Of a stretch of 64,000 nt of DNA, positions 10,442 to 21,706 are shown piece after piece. This DNA comes from Knufia peltigerae (taxonomy: Eukaryota > Ascomycota > Eurotiomycetes > Chaetothyriales > Trichomeriaceae), in NCBI GenBank assembly GCA_030247855.1, contig JAPDRN010000002.1:620001-684000 (forward strand), in the 5' to 3' direction. The position numbers and the translations under genes are program-made. Below the pieces are notes generated by a model that saw nothing but the letters and a program-made list of their open reading frames with translations, was not told the DNA's origin and made no database searches. Numbering within the stretch: position 1 is the stretch's first letter; the number at the start of each line of letters is the position of its first letter.

Positions 10442-12538
10442 CTATAGTTCAAATTCTCTTTCCTGGTGCCCTTGACGTCCAACACTTCGTAGAGATAGAT
10501 CGTCCCATTCTCTACTATCATTGTCATGTAGGCAACGTCTGGCGGCCATGTAAGCCTCCATGCGAGCACGGCTTCTCAGAGCATTATGTTCTGATGATTC
10601 AACGCCTAACACTTCCTCAATACTCGTCTCAAGCCCAGTAGAGAGGTCAGTATCCTGGCCAGCACTTTCCTCAGACAAAACCTGAAGAACAACGTCTTCA
10701 ATCTGCTTTTTGGACAGTTGTGGAGAGGAGTCAAGCGGAAGCTCGAATTCAGAGGCGGTCAAAGAAGCCATGCGATCATCCTCGAGGTCCATTCGAGTCT
10801 GGCCTTTATTAATCCTGAGAAAGGCAGAACGTATCTTGTCCAACGTGTCGTCCAGCAGATCAGTTGTCGTAGACCCAGTACTGTTCAAGACGACATCTTT
10901 CTTCCGTCCCATTTCCGTTTCCGCTTGTGCTGTCTCGAAGGCATCTTCAAGACTCAGACCATCAGATATTTGCGTTTCCTGCGATTGAACATCTTCTGTA
11001 CAAGCTCGTTTCCGTTTGCCGCCATTGCTTATGGCATCATTTCCCTTTTTCTCGAGAGTACTCCTCACAATCTTGTCGAAGAAGAAATCTTTGCTAGAAC
11101 ATAGATCCCCGAAAAGAGCCTCCATACTCAGTTCATCCGACCAGGACTCTAGATCGACAGTGCAGGCACAGATATCCTTAGGTCGAAACATGCCTACCAA
11201 GTGGCGAAGCTCATGATATGATGAATGACGAGAATAGGGGAAATGAACAGTGTCATTCTTGTTGCGAGAGCTAACATGCTCCTTGATCAAATCCGTTGGA
11301 TCAGACCAGTGATCGCATTTAGCCAGCTTCGCAACAAAATCTTTCAGTGGCACCGTCGGAGCCTCGTTTGAGTCGGGTATTGGGAGTCCTCGAATTTGTA
11401 TGTGGAAGTCTCTTGACCTTTTCCCACGCTCTACCTCCGCCATAATCTTGGCCTTGACATTCTCGTCCTCAGTCAGTTGCATACATAGTGCCCCTAGTTG
11501 TTCTAAAGATGCGGAATCGCCAAGGCTCAATTTTCTTGACTGATAGAGATCACCACCGCCACCTCCGGCGCCCAATTCAAGCATTTCAGTGCCGTCCTTG
11601 AGCCGGGAAATGATTGGAGTGATCCACTTCACATTTTTGCGCCTACTTAACTCGGCATGGCAAGGTAGGCCTGGCTCACAGCTGTGTAGTCTGACCTGTG
11701 TGTCGGTCGTGAGACATCCAGATACTTGCTGATTTCCGATTGTCGAACCTGTTAGTGCAGCACCTTCAGAATATACATTGACGTCGTGGTCCTCAACAGG
11801 TCTCAGTATCCTGAGTTGATATTTGTCCACATGCACTTTTGATTGTAGGAAATTGGAGAGAGCGATCCAGACGTTTTCATAGCCGAGCGTCCACGCTCGG
11901 AAATAAAAAATTGTATCTGGATGGCACTGACTGACTTTTTCCAACAGCTCTTTCAAACCTTCTGCTTTTGTGGGAAAGTCCTTGTATGGTTCGTCATGGC
12001 TCGCAAAGGTAGTGTCTAGATATATTGTGTCTATGATCTTCAAGCCACAGACATATGGTAGAACGAGAGGATTCTGGACGACTGAATTCACCCACCAATG
12101 TTCGGCGCGAACATCTCCCGTGTAGAGGATGGCCTTGCCGTCACCTTCGATAAGAAACATGACTGCACCTGGACAATGATTGGCATCAAGAAGAGTGACA
12201 TTGATGGTGCGCTTGGGGTTCAGTTGGATTTGCGTTGCAGCATTGAGAGGCAATGTTCTCAACACTGTCTTGAGGTGGCGATAATGGAGCTTCCGTGCTT
12301 CAAGGATACCTTTGGCAAAATTGATTCGCGAGGGATACTTTTCTAGTTTGAGAAGTATCTGCTTGGTTGTAGCCGAACAATATACAAATGGCATCTTGAC
12401 CGACTCCAGTCCCAGCAGATGATCACTGTGGACATGACTGAGAAACAGCGCTTCTGGCGGTGGCCTCTCAGGATGTGTCCTGAAATAGTCGATCCTGATG
12501 GTGGGAAACTCCCTGACGATGCCATTAAAGGTTGACAT
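10442..12538 (-). CDS. Artemis/SNM1-type metallo-beta-lactamase DNA-repair nuclease
   Basis: Single exon, 698 aa. I start at ATG 12538 (MSTFNGIVREFPTIRIDYFR), which matches the family's N-terminus. The frame is open a little further upstream but has no ATG there. The metal-binding motif HVHSDH is at 35-40, followed by DANHCPGAVMFLIEG and YTGDVRAEHWW. The beta-CASP part includes YLDTTFASHDEPYKDFPTK and PYSRHSSYHELRHLVGMF. This family trims DNA ends in non-homologous end joining or interstrand-crosslink repair. The first motif block is closer to Artemis (DCLRE1C) than to Pso2. The last 250 or so residues are acidic and low complexity (likely disordered) without a named domain. Whether it acts like Artemis in a fungus without V(D)J recombination is unknown. 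Confidence 0.85.
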   Translation of the reverse strand: MSTFNGIVREFPTIRIDYFRTHPERPPPEALFLSHVHSDHLLGLESVKMPFVYCSATTKQILLKLEKYPSRINFAKGILEARKLHYRHLKTVLRTLPLNAATQIQLNPKRTINVTLLDANHCPGAVMFLIEGDGKAILYTGDVRAEHWWVNSVVQNPLVLPYVCGLKIIDTIYLDTTFASHDEPYKDFPTKAEGLKELLEKVSQCHPDTIFYFRAWTLGYENVWIALSNFLQSKVHVDKYQLRILRPVEDHDVNVYSEGAALTGSTIGNQQVSGCLTTDTQVRLHSCEPGLPCHAELSRRKNVKWITPIISRLKDGTEMLELGAGGGGGDLYQSRKLSLGDSASLEQLGALCMQLTEDENVKAKIMAEVERGKRSRDFHIQIRGLPIPDSNEAPTVPLKDFVAKLAKCDHWSDPTDLIKEHVSSRNKNDTVHFPYSRHSSYHELRHLVGMFRPKDICACTVDLESWSDELSMEALFGDLCSSKDFFFDKIVRSTLEKKGNDAISNGGKRKRACTEDVQSQETQISDGLSLEDAFETAQAETEMGRKKDVVLNSTGSTTTDLLDDTLDKIRSAFLRINKGQTRMDLEDDRMASLTASEFELPLDSSPQLSKKQIEDVVLQVLSEESAGQDTDLSTGLETSIEEVLGVESSEHNALRSRARMEAYMAARRCLHDNDSREWDDLSLRSVGRQGHQEREFEL

Positions 12539-13546
12539 GTCGGATAGATGGTGTTCAGACCCGGCGTTCGTTCTTTCGCCATTTAGTAGCACCCTGGATC
12601 TGTACGGAGGTACACCCAAGGCTGTGGTCCCTTGCCCCAGATCTGCCCCAGGCAGGAAGAAAGTGGCTTGAGGAACGAGGAACCTAAGGAAGAACTAATC
12701 AGAAGAGGTGCCTCCGGAAAAAACCCTTGTCCTAGCACAAGAGCTATGACCTGCAGGGGCGGTCGAAGTGCCTCGCCAGGCTCTCTGGGGAATAGCGTAT
12801 CGGAAATGCTGGGTGTACGGATTGGCGAGCGATGGCCCACGACGACTTTGGGGGCGTCTTGACAGGTTGCTCATTCGCTCTAGGGTCGAAATAGTGGTCA
12901 CGGATGACTTGGCCAGCTGATGAAGTTTGTTTAGTACGAGTCCGGGTAGAAGAAAAGTCTGCGTGCATTGAATGGGAACGTATGACACGCCAATTGTTGT
13001 TGGCTGATGATGTGGCATGCAGCGAAAAGAGGACGAAGCGACGACCTGCTTGACCGGCTGTTTAATGGGTGTTGTTCTTCCCTTTGAGTCCGATAGTGTT
13101 TAATTCACCGATGCCATCGGCTGCCGAAACACTCACGTCTGGAATTGACAGCACAGCGGGCGTCAGCGGGATCAAACTACGAGCAACAGGGCGGATCTCG
13201 CATATCCCGCAGTTTGGCGGCGACAGCCTTAGGCGGTACCTGCACCCTAGAACGAGAAACATATCCCTGTGCTCCACCTCCGACTTTCAAGTGATCATCG
13301 AAGGCCCTCGATCTTGCTGAATACGACTCTGCCTAGGCTCCATTACCGTCTGATAACTCACCTGTCATCTGCCAGCTACTCCCGAAGCCCTCTTTCCCAA
13401 CAACGACCTCTACAAAGCCATCCAAGCGCCAGCCTCCTGAGCGCAGATTCCGCCGCCCACACCCTAAATTACAAGCTCAAGAAAGAGCCAGGAAAGGCAC
13501 AGACTACAAACGAACCCTTGACTAGACAAGACACCCTGCCAGCACC
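12539..13546. other. divergent intergenic region
   Basis: About 1 kb between two divergent genes. Reading frames on both strands are short and lack conserved features, so no gene is supported. It presumably holds both promoters. Confidence 0.5.
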
Positions 13547-14485
13547 ATGAGGAAGCCTTCCATACCAGACCTGATATACCAGAAAACATTCCCTAAACCA
13601 AAGCAAGGCGATCCTGGCTCTTTCTTCGCACACATCCACCGTCATATTGTTTCGGAGATCCGAGTCGAAGTACAGACGTTCTTCGGGACCATCGACACCC
13701 TCGAAGCACAATATCCAGGTCTAGACTACACCTATCCTCCCCACCGTCGTCGATTAACCAGACATCCGTGGCATAGAAGACTCTTTCGAGTGATTGACGA
13801 GCTGGGCCTGACCAACGACGAGGTCTTGAGTCTGTGTCAGTGGGAGGGCACTCGGGCAGCCAAAGAAAGATATGAACGAGAAGCACAAACCGAGGTCAAG
13901 TCTACGATAGGCGCGGACATCGAAGTTGCTCCACAAGGCAACGGACCTAGGGCAATCTGGGAAGACTGGAGTCGGCCTCAGTCTAGTCGGACATCCTCAG
14001 ACAACGATACTGTGATCGAGTTGGAGGAGGGAGAACACAAAGATGGCAGTCCTGAGTCCCGACATGGTTCGACCGAGCCACCGGACGACGATGTCATGGG
14101 ACTCGTCCGAGACGCCATGCAAGCAAGAATGGAAGCCAGACCCAGCGGCACACCTTTGATCATCAACCAAGTGTGGGAGCAATGGTTGAAAGAGGCACTC
14201 GAACGGCATGAGATGGACGTCGACTCCGTCTTGACGGCGATCCAAAGTTTGGATTTCGAAATGATATCACCGGTCGTCGAAGAAGATGCCGCCGTCGGAC
14301 TCACACCGGCAACCACTCCTCCTTTGTCACCATCAAGACCAGCACGTACCGCACACACGCGCAACAGCTACGATGACCTGCATAGTATGGTGGACGAGTT
14401 GCAAAGCAACAACACACGACTGGCGGAAGATAATGCGGCGATGGCACTGTTTCTACAAAGATCACAAACCGAGGCTGCGAGGTAA
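13547..14485 (+). CDS. conserved hypothetical protein with C-terminal coiled coil
   Basis: Single exon, 312 aa, starting MRKPSIPDLIYQKTFPKPK. The N-terminal 120 residues are well composed and helical in character (aromatic and charged, with LTRHPWHRRLFRVIDELGL and SLCQWEGTRAAKERYEREA), which reads like a real folded module. The middle is acidic and disordered (VIELEEGEHKDGSPE). The end (YDDLHSMVDELQSNNTRLAEDNAAMALFLQRSQ) is a short coiled coil. I do not recognise a named family or catalytic motif. There is no signal peptide or membrane segment, so it is probably cytosolic or nuclear. The start is the first ATG in frame and the reading frame has no sign of introns. Confidence 0.75.
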   Translation: MRKPSIPDLIYQKTFPKPKQGDPGSFFAHIHRHIVSEIRVEVQTFFGTIDTLEAQYPGLDYTYPPHRRRLTRHPWHRRLFRVIDELGLTNDEVLSLCQWEGTRAAKERYEREAQTEVKSTIGADIEVAPQGNGPRAIWEDWSRPQSSRTSSDNDTVIELEEGEHKDGSPESRHGSTEPPDDDVMGLVRDAMQARMEARPSGTPLIINQVWEQWLKEALERHEMDVDSVLTAIQSLDFEMISPVVEEDAAVGLTPATTPPLSPSRPARTAHTRNSYDDLHSMVDELQSNNTRLAEDNAAMALFLQRSQTEAAR

Positions 14486-15123
14486 GGGGGAGGACCTGGG
14501 TGTGTTTTATCTCTAGCACATGCATACGTGGGAGGTTCTTTGTTTTTGTATGGGGGTTGTTCCGAAAAAAGCATGAGTTTGACTATGGTCGGGTGTTTAA
14601 CGCAGAATCCAACCTTATTGTTTGAGCGAGGCGTATGGATTTTCATCGAGGCATGGGTTCGAGAGCAATGATGGTGTCTTTTTTTGCAAGGTTGTTTCTC
14701 CTCTTCAAGCGCATGGGCTTTCTGCGATGGGATGGAATGGAAATGGGAATGCTCTCTTGACGATCGAGCAATAATGGGTGTCGTTGTTTCTGTTTTGTTG
14801 GTCTGGCCGAGATCCCTCCTTACCACCTGCCTGAGGTAAACTAGGAGGGCTTTTCGTAACGAAAAGGACATTACAGACAAGTCAGATTCAGAAATTCAAT
14901 CCAAATAACATTATCATAATGTCTGCTCTAGTCTCGTTTGGTTTCCCTTTTATATCCATAACCATCTTTGGTGCCTGAGCACTCATTTTTTGTTCTCACT
15001 CAAGTCTTCGCGTTTCTCATTTTCGTATCCCTTCATACAATCACTTAGGGGTCGGGTACATTACATTTCCAGCCGGTTCACTGCCTATTGTGCTGAACAG
15101 CCGTAACCCATACGAGGGTAGGA
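14486..15123. other. convergent 3' spacer
   Basis: Tail-to-tail spacer between the conserved unknown (+) and the oxygenase-like gene (-). Nothing recognisable apart from 3' untranslated sequence. Confidence 0.5.
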
Positions 15124-15462
15124 TCAGGAGTCGGCAGGGAGAGTATTCTTTTTAACCACTCCCCTCGCAAACTCCCCAAAAGTCAAGCCGGTGTTCAAGT
15201 CGACCAATTCATCCAAGTTGGGTTGTGTGAAGACGGCGAGTGTGTTCCTCGCGATTTTGCTCCTGGAGTCGCAATTCTTCGGGTCGACCCCCTTGACAAA
15301 GTGAGGGACGGCCTTGAATTTACCTTGGGTGATGAGTTCGAGGGCCTCGCCGGTCTGAAAAGCCAGACAATCACGAGGGATCGAGACCTTGTAAGTCTCC
15401 CCCGTACGGGATAGGATGTATAAACCAGATTTCGGGTCGGGTGACGATGGGAGTTCGTCCAG

Positions 15463-15493
<31 letters not shown>

Positions 15494-16326
15494 AGTGTTG
15501 ACGTCGGTTTCAAGGTGGAGGTGGAGGACGTGGTTGACTCGTCGATAAACATGGCACTCGTCAAACCCGTTAGACAACCGTGATCGAGGTGTGTGGTACA
15601 CCATGAGTCGTCGATCTCATCTCCTTCGTCTAGTCCATCCTCGCCTCCCTCTGTCTTATCACCGACCTTTTCTGTGCCGTTCGTGCCGTTATCATCACCA
15701 TTGGATTGTGTCGACTCTGCCGAAATGGGAAAATAATGTAACAATCTCGCTTTTGTCGTTGTACTCCCTTGGACCACTCGTTCTAAATACCCCGGTATGT
15801 AGTCCTGTATCTCGGCCTGAGCGAACCGGTCGCAAGCTCGCGCCACCAGAACGGCCGTGTCGATGATCAAAGATATCAAAGACTCTGCGTCTCGCTGGAA
15901 TCCCGGAACGTCACGGTCTTCCGGCCACACGTTGGGTGCCGTGTACTCTTCAAAGCCCGGGAATTTGTTCCCGTCGGCGCCCTGGAGCGTAGGGTTTTTG
16001 TAAAAGGCGCAGTTGATGTAGTAACTTCCTTTTGCCGTATCGATGACTCCAGGCCTCAATGTTTCGACCCCGTGGGACCATCCAACCAGGTACTTTGCGC
16101 CGGGTTTCGTCAGAGTCGAGAGCGTCGATGCTGGCAAGTGCGCGAGTCGCGAAGAGTTGGACAGCACTCGGCTGCGCAGACGAGTAAACGAAGAGGGAAG
16201 GTCCTTGACGACCAAGATCCCGAGTGAGTCGGGCCCAAAAGCGGACGTGAGTGTCGACGAAGGGACGGTGTTGGATTGGAGGTCGGAGAGGGAGACGGTG
16301 ACGGGTGTCGCGTGTTTGATGGGCAT
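15124..16326 (-). CDS. isopenicillin-N-synthase-like 2OG-Fe(II) oxygenase family protein
   Basis: Single exon, 400 aa from ATG 16326 (MPIKHATPVTVSLSDL). An in-frame ATG at 16365 would add 13 residues. The fold signature is the N-terminal stretch (LGILVVKDLPSSFTRLRSRV) and the iron ligands His246-x-Asp248 in TTHLDHGCLTGL with the distal His342 in VPHFVKGV. The usual RxS 2-oxoglutarate motif is not clear: an Arg at 360 (KIARNTLAVFTQPN) is the nearest match, so cosubstrate use is uncertain. Residues 205-240 and 260-295 are disordered insertions, the second holding a pure Glu run encoded by a (TTC)8 repeat. Substrate unknown. It is not beside any biosynthetic backbone gene, so a link to secondary metabolism is not supported. 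Confidence 0.78.
15469..15492. repeat. (TTC)8 trinucleotide repeat coding a poly-Glu run
   Basis: Eight perfect TTC units on the plus strand (GAA on the coding strand) inside the oxygenase-like gene. They give a run of glutamates between the HxD and the distal His of the core. Length variation between strains is likely. Confidence 0.9.
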
Positions 16327-17032
16327 GGTTTTTGTGGTTTGTCGTGGAGGAGGAAGGGCGCACATGCGGAGTATATACTGTACTGTATTCAATCTCTGTA
16401 TCTTCGACCGCTGGGTTTCGGGGCAGGATCTTGTGGTCAAGGATGGATCATGGTGAGGAAGATGGTACGTATCATCAAAGTCAATTCTACGTCAGTGTCG
16501 CTGCTCTTTGAGTTCCACGCTCTCATTTTTCTTCTTGTTCGTATGTGCACGAAGTACTTTCACTGTACACATTGAATGCAACCTTGTGTCCACCCCCACA
16601 CTTTGCGGTTATCACCGGGACCCTGGTGCTCCCTCGGCGAGCACCGAAGTGTGGTGTGCATGAGCCTTCATCAGGTAAAGATTGCCTCCTTATTGCACTG
16701 CAGGTGCGACAATGAGGTGCCAATGAATGACTGATAGCCAGTATTGCTTAGATGAAGTAAATGCTTCAGGGTGACATCGGCGTTGGCTGTGAGGACGAGT
16801 ACGGGAAGAACTTCATCACGCACCCAAGTGTTAAGTGAAACTTGATAAGTTTGTATTGCATGAATCATGACTGTAGACTTGTTCTCACCATCACTTGAGA
16901 TGTACGGTATTTGATGCTTAATCACGATTCTACTTATGCTCTCGCCTCAATCTCATTAAACGTACCATCATACCTTCTCATCCTCGTTCTTATGTATGTA
17001 CAAATCCCCTCATACTACACGATTATCAACAC
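16327..17032. other. intergenic
   Basis: Promoter of the oxygenase-like gene and 3' flank of the peptidase gene. No credible coding sequence. Confidence 0.5.
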
Positions 17033-19117
17033 TCATTCCTTCTTGGCACCACAATTTTCAAGGAGCTTGGGGAAATAAGGTGTTCCGAACCCAGTGACAG
17101 CATCCCATCCTGTTGTGGCAGGGAAACCAGTTGTGTTGCAGCCGGAAGACGCGCCCTCCGTGACGTCGGTGAATAATTCGTACCCTTTGCTATACAACCA
17201 AGGGTTGATCCAGCCCATGACAGGTTTTCCCTCTGAGATCAACGCGTCATTCAAAAGACTGAAGATGGATGCGCAGATAGGCGAAGATCCAGATGTTCCG
17301 ACAAGACCAAGAGTCGAGCCGTTCCAGATTGTAGGGAAGACTTGTCCCATACATGAGATATCCGGATATGCACGTCCTGAAACGAAAGCGATCAGTATTA
17401 ACAAGAACACAGAGGGAAACAACACAATACAATCTTACCTGCTTTGTTGTATAAACCGTCGTGCAGACCACCCAGGCTGCTAACGTAGCTGTTGACAGCC
17501 GATGCCTGGTATTCAGGCTGAGCAAAGTAGTTACTGAACCCGGCGCCGCTTGTGAAGGTCAATCCTGAGCTCAAAAGCCTGTCGGCTGCGACTTCAGGGT
17601 AGTTTCGGGTGGCCCCGACGGAGGTCACATAGGGGCAGGATGATGGAAACGCGGGTATGAACATGGCAGTGGTGTTGTCAACGTTGCTGTAGCATGTCCC
17701 GTCGGTACCCACGCCAAAGTCACCACTGGAGACGAACAAGGTGACTCCACGAGCGCCCAGTTGGGCAAATTCGTTGCACACTGTTTTAGCATAGGACTCG
17801 CTGACAGTCTGCTCGTCGTCGCCGTAGGATGTGGAAATGACTTGTGGAATCTCGGAGTCAGGTAAGCCCAACATGTATGTTGTCCACGTCAGGTATGGCT
17901 CGTTGTTGTCGGTGGGGGTGTTGGTATCGGGCATGAAACCTGGCTGCAGTCCACCAACATTGTAAGTCGTGAGCGGAGTGGGATAACCCATGCCAATCAT
18001 GTACTAGTTGAAATGTGAGTTATGTGAAATAATAAACTGAGGCTACCCTCGCTGTCTCTTACCTCGGAATCCAAGTTTGCTTCTCTGTCGACAGCAGGTA
18101 CATGAGAGGCAATGTTGGTACCATTGTCGACAGCACCGTTCGCAATTGAGATCTCCGGGAATTCATACGCGTATGACTGCGCTTCCGGACGGTATTTGGA
18201 CAAGAAGATGCTGACGTCGGATCGATTAGAAGATTCACCATAGTAGCAGGTATGGCCCATCTTGTTCTCGCCTGCAGCCTTGGGCGAATAATCAAGGGTA
18301 CCATATAACGTTCTCAGGCAGTTCGGAGTCACCGCGGTGAAGTTGCATACGGCCTGAACGGTGGCATTGTCTGGAGGAGAGATTGGGGCCGGAGGAGGAC
18401 CCCATTCAGCGGCAACGAGGGCATGAGATGTGCGTTTCGTCAGATCAGGGCTACGCTTGCGGAGCTCGTTGTTCCTGTCCTTGCCTCCTCCTAGTCGCGC
18501 CCATGAGTTGGTCGGCTGAATCGTGCTGATATGTTTGTGGAGGTGGAGAGGGAGCGAATAGCCCTCGGTACGGACCATGGTCGATCCATCAAGATGCTCG
18601 TAGACGGAGTACTTGGTATCGAGGAGGGTGCTAACCGCGTCTACCGGGAGTGTGACAGAAATCCAGTCCTTCGCAGGGCTGTACTTCAACTGCTCGAAAT
18701 CCACGCCATACTCTTCCAACCACTCATGAACGGCAGTAAAAGTGTCTTCAGATGGCTTGATGAGCTCGTGAACCTCTTCAGCTGACAGATGCTGTCCGTA
18801 ACGAACGTGGTACGGGTCGGAAACTGTGAGCCAAGTTAGAACATTCCTTGTTCACTACGCGGTCATTTCAGAGGCGTACTTTCGTGGAGATGGCGCTCAA
18901 GCTCGCTGAATCGGCTTTGTGACAAGCCAATCTTCAGGTGGATCAAGTGATCTTCGGGAGCAGGTCCGAGGTTTGACCATGTTTTTGGTGCTGGATGGAA
19001 GTCTTTGACAGCAAGGTCAGAGCGGCGGACAATGGGCCCAGCAGTAGCGAGTTGAGAGAAGCATGCCCACAAGGACAATGCAGTTGTGAGCATAGTGGGG
19101 GAATTGAAGAATGTCAT
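17033..19117 (-). CDS. secreted tripeptidyl-peptidase, sedolisin family S53
   Basis: Acid-acting serine peptidase that removes tripeptides from protein N-termini outside the cell. Four exons: 18880-19117, 18063-18823, 17439-18003 and 17033-17376, giving 635 aa. A signal peptide (LTTALSLWACFSQLATAGP) is followed by a pro-region with typical kumamolisin-type features (DPYHVRYGQHLSAEEVHELIKP). Catalytic residues are Glu327 and Asp331 (REANLDSE), Asp428 in SSGDFGVG and Ser550 in GTSGSSP. The calcium loop DVTEGASSGCNTTGF lies near the end, followed by GWDAVTGFGTPYF. The start could also be the ATG at 19093, which trims eight residues and still leaves a signal peptide. Complete and typical in length for fungal SED enzymes. 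It probably feeds extracellular peptide nitrogen to the cell. Confidence 0.94.
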
Positions 19118-19432
19118 GATTCCGGTCCACGATACCACAAGTACAGCAGGTTTCTGAAAAACGAGGGACAGAAGGGTAGTCAAGGTAGCTCCGAAGTTCA
19201 GATCACTTCGATGCTACCAAGCTAGATATATGTGATTTCTTGCATCGTCTGTAACCCTGCCAGGTCCATTGCCTTGATTCTGCCGAGCACGGGTACTTGA
19301 ACGCACACCAGCATCATGAGCGTCATATTTTGAGCTAGCAATGTAGATGAACTGCCTTTCTGGACGAGCTCCGAGAGATAAACAGCTCTGCAAGGTCGCA
19401 TTGCGATTATAGATACATGCTTAGCCCTGGCA

Positions 19433-19951
19433 TTAGGGCGGATGCAAGTCGATCGGGGCCAGGATTGAGGGGAGCAACCGCTCGAGTACGTGGAAGAGAT
19501 TGGTCGACGTCTGTTCAGCTTCTAGATTGAGCATGGCCTGGAGAGCAGTGGTTGGAGGAGCGAGACTGGGGCCTGTTGAAGGCGGGGAGATAAGCCTTGT
19601 AGTAGCCGCCATAGCTAAAAGCTTTCTCTCTAGTGCTGGTACGCGTGGCGGGGGAGCTCGGATACCACCCAACGCCTGCTGATAGAAATGGGTGTGCTGT
19701 ACTCGTAACGATGCCGCCAGAAGATTGTCAAAGGGTGTCATTGGTACGAGTCGAAGCAGACTATGTCCGCAATCTAACCGAAGATACAGAATGCAGCCAT
19801 GCGAGAATGCCACGATATCCAGAAGCGAAAGGATGGACACTTGGTTGGGTAGACATTGCTTGCCGATTGCCGTGTAGGATCTCGAGTTGAGCGAGGTACT
19901 CGATGTACTCTGTAGACTGACTTTCCAATGCAGAGGGATTCCGGATGACAT
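19433..19951 (-). CDS. doubtful hypothetical reading frame
   Basis: A 172-aa frame starting at ATG 19951 (MSSGIPLHWK) and ending DLHPP. The second half (FYQQALGGIRAPPPRVPALERKL and NLFHVLERLLPSILAPI) has protein-like composition. However, another minus-strand frame over 19761-19967 also looks protein-like (FHVIRNPSALESQSTEYIEYLAQLE), so a spliced gene or the remains of one is possible. No domain is recognised and I could not find splice sites joining the two frames convincingly. Treat as a candidate only. Confidence 0.3.
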   Translation of the reverse strand: MSSGIPLHWKVSLQSTSSTSLNSRSYTAIGKQCLPNQVSILSLLDIVAFSHGCILYLRLDCGHSLLRLVPMTPFDNLLAASLRVQHTHFYQQALGGIRAPPPRVPALERKLLAMAATTRLISPPSTGPSLAPPTTALQAMLNLEAEQTSTNLFHVLERLLPSILAPIDLHPP

Positions 19952-20926
19952 GGAAGTATCTTGACAAAGTGCTCCATCTGGAGTATCGAGTAATCAGATG
20001 GAGTGATGACCTACCTCATGACTCTGATTTTCCTACTGTAGGAATGATACGAGAACTCGATCGATAGAGGCTTAGGTAGACGTCGACTGTCGTGAGCGGG
20101 TCAATTCGCATCAATTCGGCAGGAGCCCAAAAGTCTCTCGCGGGACCTTCTGTTCTTTGCTGTACGAATACGAGGTACGCAGTCACTAAAATAAAGAAGA
20201 TATATACGGAGTACAATCTTCAACGCCATCCATCTTCAACCAAACACCCAAAGCACCATCTCACTGGGCACTTTGGACCATTGCGTCTTTTTGGCAGTAC
20301 TAAACTGAACACACCGTGTTTCTGTGCCACCGTGTCCCATCATCATTAGCCAGGAAAACAGCACACGGCTGATGCATGACACGTTCTCCTGCATCTCATG
20401 CCCTTTCAACACACAAATGACCATGGTCCTGTGCTTAGCCGATGGTCTGGTGAGTTTTGCGCCATTGAGCCCAGTCGACCCATGGATTTGATTGTTTCAT
20501 CTTACCACAACATTTCCGTCCATCCTCTTCTGCTGTCCAATATGATGGCTGCCATTGAGACAAATGGTGCAGAGTAAGGCAACCATTCGCCTTGCCTGCC
20601 ATGGTGATTTTGGCCAATGAAATTCTGCCATCACACAGTCACCGGTTGTCCGCGTGCTGAGCCTTTACGCCATCATCTCTGGCCCTTCGTCGCATGTCTG
20701 CCTGACTATATCGAGGGAGAGATTTCAGAAGATGAAGGAAAAGTAAAGAAAATCCCACATCCCCATTCCCAATCCCAAATCCCATCCAAAGCACGCACGT
20801 AATTGACTGTTCGTGCACTTCCCAATTCTTACTTGGAGAAAGAACCACACAACATCATACAATTTCCAAAGACCTTCCATAACATATACACATCAACACA
20901 GCCTTCCAACCCATCAACACCGAGTC
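19952..20926. other. intergenic
   Basis: Holds one TACGGAGTA motif (20205-20213) and the promoter of the next gene. No convincing gene on either strand. Confidence 0.45.
20205..20213. repeat. dispersed 9-mer TACGGAGTA
   Basis: Perfect copy, intergenic, about 715 bp upstream of the gene starting at 20927. Confidence 0.8.
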
Positions 20927-21706
20927 ATGTGTAATCTGTTTGTCCCTCTATGTCCTTTCGTCCTGCACTCGATAGCGACAGGACAAGCCCAAACGCAGCC
21001 CAATGACTGCCCGGACGCAAAGATTCTCTTCTCATACCTCTCCAGAAACCCATACAAGAACTCTTCGGATCCGGATCAGCCACAGTCGAAACCCTTGGCC
21101 CTCAAGACGGCGAAATTATACAAGCGCACCAGCTGGCACACGTGTCCATGCTTCTTCCAGACCGTCTCTGTTCTACACCCGCTGCCGGGCCCAAGCAAGC
21201 CCGTGTTTGGGTTTGCATACAAATATTGTGCGCGCTGTTCGGCTGCCGCCAGGGTCCTCCGGCCCATGAGACTAGGTGGGATCGGCGACAGAAATTACAA
21301 GGGGGATCAGTATTTCAATCGATGTATTTTCGCTGGAGTCCAGGGGGTGTTTGCAGATTCAACCAATAGTCCTGATGTATATTCGAATTTGACGCGAAGT
21401 GCGCCACCACCGCCGCCTCAGCAGCAGCAGGCGCACTCACAAGTGAAAATGTTTGCTGACGAGGGAGGACAAAGTCAGCGCTCGTACTATCATGACCTGG
21501 ATGAGGCCGGAATCGATCCCGACTTCGAAGACGACACAACTGATACTACCACACTTCATCGCGAGACTAGCCGGAGACGATACGGAGAGCGTACAGAGAC
21601 GCCATCCACGTCCGAATCGCGAAGACGAACATTCCAGTCGGGATTGGATGCATATCTGAACGAGACTTATGGCTCTCGAGGAGAGAAAAACACTCATTGG
21701 AGATGA
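20927..21706 (+). CDS. hypothetical protein with Cys/His-containing N-terminal half
   Basis: Single exon, 259 aa from ATG 20927 (MCNLFVPLCPFVLHSIATG). The frame is open upstream, but earlier starts lie in A/C-rich leader-like sequence. The N-terminal 160 residues contain scattered Cys (MCNLFVPLC, NDCPDAK, WHTCPCFFQ, YCARCSAAA, FNRCIF), suggesting disulfides or a metal site. The rest is disordered with a PPPPPPQQQQ run and acidic and Arg-rich segments (SRRRYGERTE). No named family is recognised. The start of the protein is not a clear signal peptide. An ordinary fungus-specific protein of unknown role. Confidence 0.6.
   Translation: MCNLFVPLCPFVLHSIATGQAQTQPNDCPDAKILFSYLSRNPYKNSSDPDQPQSKPLALKTAKLYKRTSWHTCPCFFQTVSVLHPLPGPSKPVFGFAYKYCARCSAAARVLRPMRLGGIGDRNYKGDQYFNRCIFAGVQGVFADSTNSPDVYSNLTRSAPPPPPQQQQAHSQVKMFADEGGQSQRSYYHDLDEAGIDPDFEDDTTDTTTLHRETSRRRYGERTETPSTSESRRRTFQSGLDAYLNETYGSRGEKNTHWR

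Noticed and set aside
12583..13018. Upstream exon of the Artemis-like gene or a separate small gene
   Set aside because: The family's N-terminus (MSTFNGIVREFP) is already present at 12538, and the upstream frames lack an ATG in frame or any conserved block.
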